A stretch of DNA of 64,000 nucleotides, taken from contig OZ025663.1 of the NCBI GenBank assembly GCA_964019335.1, positions 282,001-346,000 of the forward strand. The letters run 5' to 3'. This document shows positions 19,076 to 28,803 of the stretch, piece by piece. Under the pieces are notes generated by a model. That model worked only from the letters and a program-made list of their open reading frames with translations. It was not told the origin of the DNA and searched no databases. How positions within the stretch are numbered: position 1 is the stretch's first letter; every line of letters begins with the position of its first letter. Made by a program: the position numbers and the translations under genes. The DNA is from Diplonema japonicum (Eukaryota; Euglenozoa; Diplonemea; Diplonemida; Diplonemidae).

Positions 19076-20287
19076 ATGCTATGCAAAAAACTATTTGTGA
19101 GGGTCGTGGAAGGGCGGGGGCTAGGCGGTCATGTACTGGGAGAAGCCAGTGTGAATATAGAGCTGGGGGAGGAGCTCGTAACAAGCAAACCTTCAAAAAT
19201 AGAGAGCGGTGGAAAGCTGGTGTGGAAGGCGGAGTGTCTGTTCTCGATCGATGATCCTGAAGAGCAGAAGCTCAAGGTAGACATTAAAGATTATGGCACG
19301 ACCCGTGGCACTGTTGCAGTGCAATTAAACGAGCTTTATGAGGGAAGGACGGAGAAATGGTACCCCGTACACCATAAAAGATCGGTTGGGGGGAAAACGA
19401 ACGCAGAGGTGAAAATCGTCCTAAAAACTTACGGTTTCGGAAAGAAATTCGACGTGCTGACCGTGGATGGAACGGCCAACACGTTGGTCCCGATCCCACC
19501 GTTTCCCGATATTATAGTGAGCGAGCTTGACATGTTGCTGCACAACCCCGAGGATAAAGGTGTGACGAGGCTCCCAAGCGAGCCGCAGTTTTGGTGGGAA
19601 CTAAGGGTGTCGGTGGAGAAAAACCAGAAGCTGTCGCAAACGCCGCCGCTTATCAGAACGCAGACCCCGGATCAAGCTTCGGTTAACGTCAATGTTGCGT
19701 TTTTGCTGTCGTTTTACAACAACTGGAAGAAAAACCGGACCCACCACGTTCTTGTCAAAGACCTGTCCCGAGACGTTGCTCAAAAACTCTGCGTCAATGA
19801 AGAGTTCTGGAACACCTTTGTCTCGGTCGTTCACGTGCAGCGTGCTGCCGAGAAGGCCTCTCCTAACATCTTCAAGTCGGGTGATGTTGTTGCGTACCAA
19901 CACCCTGAGCACCGTGCTCAAGAACCTCCTAGGAAAGCACGTGTTTCGGGCGTTTCAGTTCGTGGAGATCGGTTATTCTGCACATTAGAATTCACAGACA
20001 CCAGCAAGAGAGAGAAGGGTATAAAACCCTCTATGCTGCGCCACTGGACTTCTCGGTACAATCTCCTCATCACGTGTAGCCGCTTCCCTAAGGAAAACCT
20101 TTTTATCTCTTCAGCCGAATGGCGCACGGCTGTCGATGAGTGGGCCGAAACAAACGCGCTTGGTAAGCATTCCTGGCGAAAGGCCCTCAAACCCGAAATC
20201 GATGATGACGGGAAAAAAACCTATTCTACCGACCTTCCGCTTTCTTCTCTCATAGAAAGCTTCACGATCGTAAAAGGGAAGGCATAG
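19076..20287 (+). CDS. C2 domain-containing protein
   Basis: A 403-residue protein. Residues 1-115 read as a C2 beta-sandwich: KLFVRVVEGRGLGG, SVNIELGEE, WKAECLFSIDDPEEQKLKVDI, TRGTVAVQLNELYEGRTEKWYPV, EVKIVLKTYG. C2 domains bind membranes or partners, often with Ca2+; the usual Asp loops are not complete here, so Ca2+ binding is doubtful. The rest is alpha/beta without a known domain. VFKSGDVVAYQHP-like sequence near 270 suggests a small beta-barrel. No membrane span is seen. Start is the first Met after a T-rich tract with GATAG at 19046. One exon. Confidence 0.75.
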   Translation: MLCKKLFVRVVEGRGLGGHVLGEASVNIELGEELVTSKPSKIESGGKLVWKAECLFSIDDPEEQKLKVDIKDYGTTRGTVAVQLNELYEGRTEKWYPVHHKRSVGGKTNAEVKIVLKTYGFGKKFDVLTVDGTANTLVPIPPFPDIIVSELDMLLHNPEDKGVTRLPSEPQFWWELRVSVEKNQKLSQTPPLIRTQTPDQASVNVNVAFLLSFYNNWKKNRTHHVLVKDLSRDVAQKLCVNEEFWNTFVSVVHVQRAAEKASPNIFKSGDVVAYQHPEHRAQEPPRKARVSGVSVRGDRLFCTLEFTDTSKREKGIKPSMLRHWTSRYNLLITCSRFPKENLFISSAEWRTAVDEWAETNALGKHSWRKALKPEIDDDGKKTYSTDLPLSSLIESFTIVKGKA

Positions 20288-20574
20288 CAGAGTTCGATTC
20301 TTTTGCATTCAGTCTTCTACCTTTTCATTCACTTCATTCGCCCCCCTCCTCCCCGATAGAACTGAAAAATGAAAATGAAGAAAGAACAGAAAAAAAAAAA
20401 AAAAAAAAAATCACAAAAACGAATTTACTGGGAGGAAGAAAAAAGGTTGTTTGTGTGACATATCGAATTTCTTTTTGCTTCTTCTCTCTTTCCCTTCCCT
20501 CATCGTTTCGCTTTTTTGTTCTGTTGTCCACTGCACCACAGGAGTATTTAAAAAAAAAAAAGAAAAAAAAAAAA

Positions 20575-21954
20575 ATGGTCGGTGTTAGTAAGATGCTGCT
20601 TGTCGCGGCAACAACTGCCTTGGCGTCAGGTGCTGTTAACAAGACACAGGAATGTTACAACCACCAGGCTTGTCAGTACAAGCCTTTGGCGAACCTGAGA
20701 ATGGCTGGCATGATGTCTGAGAAGAACCAGCTTTGGAAGAAATGCCAGGAAGATCACACCTGCCCGTACCCGAAGGCCGCCTCGAGCGGGAGGGCTGTTT
20801 GCACGAACGGTTTTTTAACGATCGGGACCGACCGCTACGAGTGCAGTGGTATGGATGTGATGTCCTTCGTTCCCTCCGCCGAGCTTGGCTCCGCTGTGAG
20901 GGGAAGCGACATCTGGGGATGGACCGACCCCGTGATGGGGAATGAAATCGCAATCATGTGCCTTACTGACGGAACCAGCTTCGTGGACATCACCAAGCCC
21001 GAAAACCCAGTTGTCTTGGGGTACCTTCCAGGAACCAACCACCCCACAGGCGCCGTGTGGAGGGACGTCAAGGTCTACAAAGACCATGCTTACATCGGTT
21101 CTGAGGTTGCCAATCACGGTCTGCAGATCTTCGACATGACTTTGCTGCGTCCGTTGTACGGCAGGCAGGGGACTAATGTCCCGAAGCTGTCCAACACAGC
21201 GTTCTATGACGAGTTCGGAAGCAGCCACAACATTGTGATCAACGAGGAGACTGGTTTCTTGTACTCGGTGGGAACGAAGACTTACAAGGGCGGACCGCAC
21301 ATCGTGGACATCAGGAAGCCTGCTGAACCGAAGTTCGTGGTGGGGTACGACACCCACGGGTACACCCACGACGCACAGTGCGTGATCTACACGGGACCGC
21401 AGAAGGAGTACAAGGGGAGGGAGATCTGCTTCAACTACAACGAGGACAGCTTGTTGATATTGGACGTGACTGACAAGGACAACATGGTGGTCATCTCCCG
21501 CACGGAGTACCGCAACAACTACTACTGCCACCAGGGGTGGTTGAACGACGAGATGACGATGCTCATGATGGACGACGAGCTTGACGAAGAGTACACCAGC
21601 GAGAAGCACACCAGAACACTTCTGTGGGACATCAGCAACATGAAAAACCCGATTCACACAGGAAGCTTCGTCTCGAAGGAGCAGGCGATCGACCACAACA
21701 TGTATGTTAAGGACAATGTTGTCTACCAGTCGAACTACTGTGCAGGGCTCCGTGTCCTCAACGGTACTGACATGGCGTCTCCTAACGAACTTGCCTTCTT
21801 CGACATCGCACCGTACTGCGACACCAAGACCACGAAGGGTGTTCAGTTCCAGGGTACTTGGTCCAACTTCCCTTACTATGCGTCGAACAACATTGCGGTC
21901 TCTTCCATCGAGCTTGGTCTTTTCGTTCTTAGGGTGCAGGACGGCATTCTCTGA
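20575..21954 (+). CDS. Secreted LVIVD-repeat, choice-of-anchor B-like protein
   Basis: A 459-residue protein with a signal peptide at the start (MVGVSKMLLVAATTALASGA). A beta-propeller of LVIVD-type blades follows: EIAIMCLTDGTSFVDITKPE, DVKVYKDHAYIGSEVANHGL, LQIFDMTLLRP, GPHIVDIRKPAEPKFVVG, LLILDVTDKDNMVVIS, LLWDISNMKNPIHTG. Propellers of this kind occur in the choice-of-anchor B family, mostly bacterial surface proteins; no anchor segment is seen here, so it may be secreted or lumenal. His-rich pairs (GYTHDAQ, CHQGW, DHNMYV) recur at equal blade positions and could bind metal. The ATG at 20575 follows an acceptor (CACCACAG, 20541) and starts the signal peptide. Bacterial affinity hints at old transfer, unproven. 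Confidence 0.85.
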   Translation: MVGVSKMLLVAATTALASGAVNKTQECYNHQACQYKPLANLRMAGMMSEKNQLWKKCQEDHTCPYPKAASSGRAVCTNGFLTIGTDRYECSGMDVMSFVPSAELGSAVRGSDIWGWTDPVMGNEIAIMCLTDGTSFVDITKPENPVVLGYLPGTNHPTGAVWRDVKVYKDHAYIGSEVANHGLQIFDMTLLRPLYGRQGTNVPKLSNTAFYDEFGSSHNIVINEETGFLYSVGTKTYKGGPHIVDIRKPAEPKFVVGYDTHGYTHDAQCVIYTGPQKEYKGREICFNYNEDSLLILDVTDKDNMVVISRTEYRNNYYCHQGWLNDEMTMLMMDDELDEEYTSEKHTRTLLWDISNMKNPIHTGSFVSKEQAIDHNMYVKDNVVYQSNYCAGLRVLNGTDMASPNELAFFDIAPYCDTKTTKGVQFQGTWSNFPYYASNNIAVSSIELGLFVLRVQDGIL

Positions 21955-22797
21955 TGAGTGTGTATTGGCTCAATTCCATTTATTCTTTCTTTTCTTTTTT
22001 TCCTCTCTTTTTTTTATTATGCTTTTTTTTTTCCAAGAGTGACATTTGTTTTCTGTTCTTTTTTTTTTCTTTTTAAAAACTTGTCTTATGAGAAAAAAAA
22101 AAAAGAAAGTTATTGTGTGTTGACAAGTTAGAACCAAGGGGGTGGGGAAAAAAAATAGGCGGGGAAAAAAAAAAGACATAACTAGCAGGGAGGGAAAAAA
22201 AATGCAGGTTCTTTTTTTCCCCCCCTCTGTTTCTTTTTTCTTTTTTCTTTCTTCTTCTTTTTGTTTCCATCCACTTCTTCTTCCTCCCTTTCCTGGGAAA
22301 ACGTGTGAGTAGATACCAATAGTAAAGGTGCGGTAAACTGTACGTGATTCGATATTGTCCCCATTCCCCCCCCCCCTTTTTTTTCCTTTCTTTTTCTCTT
22401 TCCCCCCTTGAAAACAAAAGGAAGAAGGGCCCTCTCCCTGCCTTTCTTCTTTTTTTTGGCTGCACTTCCGCTCTTTTTTAGGTAAAAGACCCTTTTGTAT
22501 ATCACGTGGCACGTGACTGGCCGCAGTGCATAGGGCGTGTCGGAATAGGTTAAAAGTTATATTCGCAAAAAAAAAAAGCGGTGTACTTACTTAAAAACCT
22601 TTTTTATCTCTTTTATATTGGTTTGCATACCCCCCCCCCCCCCCCCCCCCCCCCCCTGCAAGAGAAAAGAAGAGAATTAAAGAAAAAAATCCACTCCACG
22701 ACACACTATATCTCTCCCTCCCATTTCTCTTTTTCTTTTTTTTCCCCCCCTTGAAATTTTCCTATCATCTTTAATGCAAAAAAAGAGAGAGAAAAAA
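21955..22797 (+). other. Intergenic, homopolymer-rich
   Basis: No gene seen. T/C-rich over most of its length, with a C-run of about 27 nt at 22630-22656. Confidence 0.5.
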
Positions 22798-24315
22798 ATG
22801 AATCTGCAAAAAAAGTGGGCGATTGCCAGGCGGTGGTACTGCAGCAAACCAGAGTGGGTGTCGAAGTTCGCAACAGAATACGGAGCTGAAGTTGACGAAA
22901 AGGGAGAGAAGTATAGGTTCCAAGGCTGGGCGAGGATGAAAGAGGATGTCAAAGAAAGAATGTGCAAAGGTGACGTGGAGAGGAGGTACCGAAGAATAAA
23001 TGGTATTCGGTTCGGGTTCGGGTCCCCCGGGGACAACCCAGTGCATCACGTACCCGACAGCGAAGTGGCAGTATGGTGGGACGAGACAGACACGACACCG
23101 AAGGTGCTTGTCCAGCTCGCTCCCCAGTTCCCGCCTCTTTTATGGATTCCGCTTGTCCCCACGAAGGCAGCTCTCGAAAGACTGTTCGATGATTTTGCGC
23201 AAAACGACGAAAAATACCTCGAGGCTGCGTCTGTCCAATACGAGAAATACCTTGAAGCCGGACAGATGTACCTTGCACCACCTGATGCTTCTCAGGAGAA
23301 AGCTCTTGCACACCAACGCCCCGACGAGGTTGCTCCCCCAGTGCGGCTTGCGAAACCCTCGAAGCAGTACTATGAAACGTCCCTCGTTCCATGGGCGAAA
23401 AAGGGTGAAGACGGAGATTTGTACCGTCGTGCTGCAGGGCGGCTGTCTGCACTGGACTTTAAAAAAGACTATGAAGAAAGTCATTGGTACTTCTTAGGGA
23501 CGGCAATATCACCTGAGGACATTGAAATGCAGATGATGGGGAACCCCTTCGTGTTCGGGAGGTGGCCGGACGCCGTTGTGGGTGGCGAGCAACGCAGGGC
23601 AGAGAGGGGTGTTTTCTGCTCGTCCTTCCGAACAGTGTACTCAAAGTCGCGCATTGTCTTCACTACACGTGAAGATGAACCGCATGCGGCAGTCAATGTG
23701 GGCGAAAAGAAGTACAAAGAGCTGTCAGGGGTTTATTGTTGCGTGAACCACCCATCGTCTGACCGCATGGCCGGCGGGAAGTCAGTCGTAGAATGGTACA
23801 ACCGAGTCTTCGGGTGCGACTTCCCCCTCACAACCCCCGTAGACGTAGTAGCTGCTTTGGCCATGTTTCGTGCCAAAGCAGCTTCGCAAGTCGCCTCCGA
23901 GTACGATGTCGTGGCGGGGCGGTATCTTGACAACACCAAAGAGGTAGCCGTCGAGCTTGCTAAGCGTCAGCAAGCTAAGCTTCCCCAAGAGGAGCAAGAC
24001 TACATCAACAGCCTGAATACTATTACGCAGAACAACGACCCTGTCATCGCACAGGACGTCACCCACCCCGGCGTCGTCCTCCTCACGCAGTACATCAGAC
24101 GCCTTGCCATCATGCAGCACCCCGAGTTCGAAAGCAGGTGCTTCAAACCTTTTTGGAGTTCCGATTCTAAATATGTCAGAATACGTATGTACGAAGCCTG
24201 TCTTGTCGCAGGCAGGCCCGACCTTGCGGAGATCCTCATGTCGCGTGAGTCCGACCCGTACGTAGTGAGTCAAATTGCAGGGATGGCCCCGAAGCCTGTT
24301 ACAGAAGTCGAGTAG
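22798..24315 (+). CDS. Hypothetical protein, perhaps mitochondrial
   Basis: About 505 residues from the ATG at 22798 (an ATG at 22774 in frame adds eight charged residues). The N-terminus is basic and amphipathic (MNLQKKWAIARRWYCSKPEW), which would suit mitochondrial import. The body is mixed alpha/beta with many aromatic residues. A helical pair near 117-150 repeats EKYLEAA/EKYLEAG. The C-terminal third (from about 340) is helical, ending FRPFW-type and LAEILMSRESDPYVVSQIAG sequence reminiscent of helical-repeat proteins. No family is recognised. Position in the array gives no clue, since neighbours in such arrays are usually unrelated. Confidence 0.7.
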   Translation: MNLQKKWAIARRWYCSKPEWVSKFATEYGAEVDEKGEKYRFQGWARMKEDVKERMCKGDVERRYRRINGIRFGFGSPGDNPVHHVPDSEVAVWWDETDTTPKVLVQLAPQFPPLLWIPLVPTKAALERLFDDFAQNDEKYLEAASVQYEKYLEAGQMYLAPPDASQEKALAHQRPDEVAPPVRLAKPSKQYYETSLVPWAKKGEDGDLYRRAAGRLSALDFKKDYEESHWYFLGTAISPEDIEMQMMGNPFVFGRWPDAVVGGEQRRAERGVFCSSFRTVYSKSRIVFTTREDEPHAAVNVGEKKYKELSGVYCCVNHPSSDRMAGGKSVVEWYNRVFGCDFPLTTPVDVVAALAMFRAKAASQVASEYDVVAGRYLDNTKEVAVELAKRQQAKLPQEEQDYINSLNTITQNNDPVIAQDVTHPGVVLLTQYIRRLAIMQHPEFESRCFKPFWSSDSKYVRIRMYEACLVAGRPDLAEILMSRESDPYVVSQIAGMAPKPVTEVE

Positions 24316-24372
24316 ACAATAGACATTGCCTGTGTGCAACTTCCGCTACATTTCTAGGTCGGGTGGGAATAT

Positions 24373-25842
24373 ATGTGGAATGGAGTCGATAATGTGGTTC
24401 TTACCAAGAGAGAGCGGCTGCGAGCGGAGGAGGTGTACAACAGATGCGAAGGCATGATAGGAAAAGAGAAGATATCGAGGGAGCTTGCGAAGGTGGGCGA
24501 GTGGATCTCAGGGAACGAGCTGAACGACCTTTTGTCAAGCGTTGGGTACGACAGCAACATGCATTCATGCCTGGACCCGAAGCAGTGGCTGGAGGTGTTG
24601 CGAACGTTGAAGAAACACTACTGCATGACAACACTGCAACCTGACAGAGACTCTGTGGAAGCGTTCACATCACTAGGCGGGGCGTCCGACAAAGAAGGGC
24701 ACATCACGCTGGGGAAGCTGCGCGAGGTTGTAGAGACATTCCGCCTGTGTGTAGACACTGATAAACTCATCGAGAACTTAGATGATGGGGATAAAGACGG
24801 AATGTTATCCTTCGCAGAGTTTGACAAGCTTCTTAAAGACCCTGACAAGCCACGCCCGTCGTTCGTTGCGTGTAAAGGATCGCCCATCAGCCTTCTGCGC
24901 GCTTCCTCTGTAAAATGCTCCGCCAGATCCAGGGAGTGCATGCCCCCGCCTCCCCATGGCTCACCCAAAAGTCTCGACACCATCCTCCACGACATCCAGT
25001 CAAAGAAGTCTGCGCAACCCATGCCCTCCGCTGTCTCCCCCGTCAAGGAACCCCTCCGCCCGTACCATAAATACGGCAACAACTATAAGTCGCCGTACCA
25101 AAGTCGTAGTTACCGCCCTCATAAAGCACCTCCTGTGCAGTCAAAAGTGTTTGTGAGCCCTTCAGCTTCTGTATATGACAGGCTGACTGAGTCGCATCGA
25201 TATCACCCGCACGAGGTGCTCAAAGCACTCCGGAAATGCTTGAACAAATTGGAACATGAAAGGCCTGAAACTGACTGGTCTGCAAGCAGAAGTTTGGACA
25301 AGTTGGGACAGAGCGAGAACTGGTTCTTGAGGGAACCTGAGAAGACGATGTCGTCACAGGGGCAGAGTGGGGAGGTAAATGAGTCTGACTGGGTAGAGGT
25401 CGAAGGTGGAGTGATGGGGAACAGCAGCAGATCTATCAGGCAAATGAAAGCAAGACAAAGAAAGGAGCGACCAGTCTCGGCAAAAGTAAACGGGTCACGG
25501 CCAGCACATTATACTGTTGTGACGGCTGGTGCTAAAAAGAGACCTTTGTCGGCACCGCTGCGTTCCCAGTTCAAACACACAGATCTTATCAAGGCACTCC
25601 AGCAGCAGCAGCATGAAGCTGCTGCAGCTGCATGGAACCCAGGTCTCTCTTGTTCCAATGCTTCGCCCCCTGCTGCCGTCGTCGTGTGTCTAATTATTGT
25701 TTTAGAGGCTTTCCTCAACCCGATTCTTAGCCATGTCACTGTCAACAAGTTGCACGACATTGCACGGTCCTACTCTATCCCAAGGAGTTCTGTGCCACTG
25801 GCACAGCGCGATCTCGTTGCGCTGAGAATACCGGTGAAGTAG
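24373..25842 (+). CDS. EF-hand protein with disordered C-terminal half
   Basis: A 489-residue protein. Residues about 30-150 form a calmodulin-like fold; the last loop, DGDKDGMLSFAE at about 138-149, has all canonical EF-hand ligands, while earlier loops (GASDKEGHITLGK) are degenerate. After 160 the chain is Pro/Ser/Lys-rich. KARQRKERPVSAK and KKRPLSAPLRS near 360 and 390 resemble the short RPxSA motifs common in ciliary and cytoskeletal proteins. A hydrophobic patch (VVVCLIIVLEAFL, about 436-448) is out of character and may be a local oddity. The start follows TTTCTAG at 24357 by 15 nt. Function: possibly a Ca2+-responsive cytoskeletal protein; inference only. Confidence 0.75.
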   Translation: MWNGVDNVVLTKRERLRAEEVYNRCEGMIGKEKISRELAKVGEWISGNELNDLLSSVGYDSNMHSCLDPKQWLEVLRTLKKHYCMTTLQPDRDSVEAFTSLGGASDKEGHITLGKLREVVETFRLCVDTDKLIENLDDGDKDGMLSFAEFDKLLKDPDKPRPSFVACKGSPISLLRASSVKCSARSRECMPPPPHGSPKSLDTILHDIQSKKSAQPMPSAVSPVKEPLRPYHKYGNNYKSPYQSRSYRPHKAPPVQSKVFVSPSASVYDRLTESHRYHPHEVLKALRKCLNKLEHERPETDWSASRSLDKLGQSENWFLREPEKTMSSQGQSGEVNESDWVEVEGGVMGNSSRSIRQMKARQRKERPVSAKVNGSRPAHYTVVTAGAKKRPLSAPLRSQFKHTDLIKALQQQQHEAAAAAWNPGLSCSNASPPAAVVVCLIIVLEAFLNPILSHVTVNKLHDIARSYSIPRSSVPLAQRDLVALRIPVK

Positions 25843-25973
25843 CATTTCTTTTATCTTCATCTTCTTCCTTTTTTTTTTTTTTTTGCTTTCGCAAAAACAA
25901 CAACAAAAAAGCCATATTTTCCCTCCTTTTTCGCTCTCGCTTGCACCTGTCATGATATCTAACCAGGGCTCAG

Positions 25974-27275
25974 ATGATCGACGCTAAATATGTGAAGCTG
26001 TACTTGCTGGTAAAGGGGTACACGGGGGTCCCGTCAGAGGACAACGAGGTTGTGGTTCGCGCCCAGTACGCTGGAGAAGCCGGCGAAACATCAGGGAAAA
26101 GGGGCAGAGCAGCAGCGTGGAATTGGGAAGAGGGTGGTATGCTGTTTGAAATGGACACCGACCAAGGGCTTGGAACTGCAAAGCTAAGCTTATTGTTCAA
26201 TAGCTACGTGGTCGGGGTGGTGGAAATTCCACTGAGGGCCGACATGCATCAGCGGAAAGAGACGCTGATCAGCCTACCTGTCGAAGGCGTAGAGATCAAA
26301 ATAGAATTAGAACTGGAGCTCCTTACACAGGTTTCATATCAAGCCCTCTCAATATTAAACCGGCGTCGGGGCATCCGTCGTGCTATGAGCAGCATAACAG
26401 AGACAAGAAATTCCTCCCCGTCTAATCTGGAGCACAAAATCCTACAGCTGGAGGAAATGCAAAACTCCATCCTGTTCGATTTGAAGGTGAACCAAGATTC
26501 CGTGGCGAAAATATCCGACACTTTAGAAAGCAAGCTGGCAACAATCGCAAACATCAACGACGACCTACAGAGAAACAGCAGGGAAACAACAGACATGCTG
26601 GTACAAATACAGTCAGGCGCCACATCCCGCAAAGTTCTGTCCGACAAAATGGAGAAGGTTGTAAGTGATATAGGAAATTTGAAGCAACAGATAATGAGGC
26701 TGAATGACACAACCCAGATGTATGAGAAGCACCATGAGACGGAGTTTGCCGGGATCCATGAGGAAGTTCGTTCGATTTCACGTCAGTTAGATGAGGCTGA
26801 CAAGAGAACTGTGTCAGTTGCTGCGAAAATAGATTTTATAGAGCAGGAGTTGGAGAAGGTAACCATGGCGACTGGGCATGGGAACGACGGGGGGCAGAGT
26901 AGAGGGTACGATGGGTTGCTGGCATTGACAGTCGCGCTGCCATATCTTGTCAAAGGTGCTTACGCTCCGTTGTTCTTGATGTGGGAGTCGTTGACATCGT
27001 TGAGCCTTATCAGCTGGATGCTTGTCATCTTTGGCCTTCTCGACCCTCCAGCGGAGCCGCATACTCCAACCAGCCCAGATGCCGCTCCCATGACCCCAGA
27101 CCCGCAACCCATATCACTCCCTGGCCTCTCCCTCCCCTCCGCTGAGGTCGATTACCATGAAGATGACCATAGCGATGGGTCGTCCTCGTACTCGCCCAGC
27201 CCGGACGACAGACAGACGCTCCTAGACAACCTTGATATGTTTGGCGGACTTGGGGACCGCAAGAGCGGGGAATAG
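25974..27275 (+). CDS. Coiled-coil protein with two membrane spans
   Basis: A 433-residue protein in four parts. Residues 1-110 are beta-rich (VKLYLLVKGYTGV, EVVVRAQYAGEAG, GTAKLSLLFNSYVVGVVEI, EIKIELELELL) and look like a C2-type sandwich. Residues about 140-290 are a long coiled coil. Two hydrophobic segments follow near 305-345 (GLLALTVALPYLV and LISWMLVIFGLL). The tail is Pro/Asp/Ser-rich and ends acidic. This suggests a tail-anchored or hairpin-anchored tether, facing the cytosol. Acceptor-like CAG triplets end at 25966 and 25973, the latter directly against the ATG. Confidence 0.73.
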   Translation: MIDAKYVKLYLLVKGYTGVPSEDNEVVVRAQYAGEAGETSGKRGRAAAWNWEEGGMLFEMDTDQGLGTAKLSLLFNSYVVGVVEIPLRADMHQRKETLISLPVEGVEIKIELELELLTQVSYQALSILNRRRGIRRAMSSITETRNSSPSNLEHKILQLEEMQNSILFDLKVNQDSVAKISDTLESKLATIANINDDLQRNSRETTDMLVQIQSGATSRKVLSDKMEKVVSDIGNLKQQIMRLNDTTQMYEKHHETEFAGIHEEVRSISRQLDEADKRTVSVAAKIDFIEQELEKVTMATGHGNDGGQSRGYDGLLALTVALPYLVKGAYAPLFLMWESLTSLSLISWMLVIFGLLDPPAEPHTPTSPDAAPMTPDPQPISLPGLSLPSAEVDYHEDDHSDGSSSYSPSPDDRQTLLDNLDMFGGLGDRKSGE

Positions 27276-27388
27276 ATCTTTTGTTTAACACTTCTCCATA
27301 GCGGTGATCCCCCCCCCCCCCTTTCTTGCATTTTTTGAAAGATAGTTCATCAACGGGCAAAACATAAAAGAGCAGGGGAAGGGAGGGG

Positions 27389-28381
27389 ATGCGTGGGGCA
27401 CGATTCCGAACCGCATGGAGTATGAAAGGAGTTGCCGAGACAGAGTCGCTCAAACGGTTGGAATGGGTCATAAGGGACGCAGAGGGTCGTAGAACATGGA
27501 AGGGCAAAGTCTGCAGGCGTCGCGATATGGAAAAAATGCTGCAGGTTCTGGACGAGGAGCGGACAGCAGGCGAGGTGGGAGGGCACTGCTACGAGGTGGC
27601 GTCGAAGTTTATCGGAGTGTGCTGCAGGGATTTTCAAACGGCGTATGTAGTCATCGAGGAGTCGAAAGAAGCAGGGATACCCAGCACCGAGCGTATGGCG
27701 CTTGGCTTGCTTGAGTCAGCAGTGCTGTGCCGTGACAAGCCTGCCGCGCGAATCGATATAGCTTTCCAACTCGTGGAGAGCCTCTCCAAACTGTCGCCGG
27801 ATTTCTGCGAGAAATGCATGAAAATATGCAGAGACGCACGTGTGAACGGGGATGTTTTATTGGATGTGTTCATGAGAGCCTACGATGCGCGGGAACCAGA
27901 AGATGACGACATCGAGCCGCTTTGCATGTTAGTTGCAGGCGGGTTGACCCAGACCACGCAGATTACCTGGTTTAGAAAATGGCTGACAACACACCAAGTA
28001 CCCATTCACGAAGACATGGCAAGAGAATTTCTCGTATCGGCTGGGAAGGCAAGATCGGCGGCCGCTATTGCTGAGACCTACAACGAGCTTCTTCTCCCCA
28101 TCGTCAAAACCCCTTCTGAAATTGACTACCTGTACCTCTTCAGAGCGTACATCGCAGCAAAAAGCATCACCGGATTGGAAGCGACCCTCGACAACATCGA
28201 TCTCACCTCTGCACACATCTCTATCCACGCGTTGCGTGCTATGATAGCAGCCGCTACCCAGCTCCATGATGAGTTTGGGCTGCAGGTTCACGACTCTATC
28301 ATCTCCCGTCTTGAAGCAAAAAATCTTTCTCTAAAATGTACCAACAAAGTTGAATCTAAGTTGCCTGTATGGGTGTACTAG
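27389..28381 (+). CDS. Helical-repeat protein, PPR-like
   Basis: A 330-residue, all-helical protein. Paired helices recur at about 35-residue spacing: CRDFQTAYVVIEESKEAGIP (84-103), LGLLESAVLCRDK, AFQLVESLSKLSPDFCEKCM, DVLLDVFMRAYDAREPED, LYLFRAYIAAKSITGLEATL, ALRAMIAAATQLHDEFGLQV. The rhythm resembles pentatricopeptide repeats, which bind organellar RNA, but the fifth and thirty-fifth position code is not clear. The first 20 residues are basic (MRGARFRTAWSMKG) and could target mitochondria. The alternative is a generic TPR-like scaffold. Confidence 0.7.
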   Translation: MRGARFRTAWSMKGVAETESLKRLEWVIRDAEGRRTWKGKVCRRRDMEKMLQVLDEERTAGEVGGHCYEVASKFIGVCCRDFQTAYVVIEESKEAGIPSTERMALGLLESAVLCRDKPAARIDIAFQLVESLSKLSPDFCEKCMKICRDARVNGDVLLDVFMRAYDAREPEDDDIEPLCMLVAGGLTQTTQITWFRKWLTTHQVPIHEDMAREFLVSAGKARSAAAIAETYNELLLPIVKTPSEIDYLYLFRAYIAAKSITGLEATLDNIDLTSAHISIHALRAMIAAATQLHDEFGLQVHDSIISRLEAKNLSLKCTNKVESKLPVWVY

Positions 28382-28503
28382 TTTGCTTGTCCGAAGTTTT
28401 TTTTTTCCCCCTCGATGGCGGTCACAAAAAAAAAAAAAAAAAAAAAAAAAAAGGAAGGGGGTGGTTGAGCCCTTTTTTTTTTTGTACAATACACAATACA
28501 CAC

Positions 28504-28753
28504 ATGGAGAGAATGATGCAAGGAGAGCGAGTGGGATGTTCTGACAATAAACAAAGACTTAAGATATGCAGGAATTGGGAACGGCATGGGGCATGTCGGT
28601 TCGGGGTCAGATGTTGGTTTCAACATGGGGGCGGCGGCGGTGCAGGATCACAAAGATGGCGTGACGGGAACGGACTGTCTAGGGCACAGTGGGGCCAGAC
28701 ACAGATAAGTCAAGAAAGTGTCAACAACAATGATATCAGACAGCCGCAAGAGC

Positions 28754-28803
<50 letters not shown>

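Noticed and set aside
22774-22797. ATG at 22774 as the start of the hypothetical protein
   Set aside because: It adds only MQKKREKK, coded by A-rich sequence; the Met at 22798 gives a cleaner amphipathic start, though both remain possible.
25678-25709. Possible intron behind the hydrophobic VVVCLIIVLEAFL patch of the EF-hand protein
   Set aside because: No GTAT donor; every GT to TTTTAG choice is 22, 25 or 28 nt and breaks the frame.
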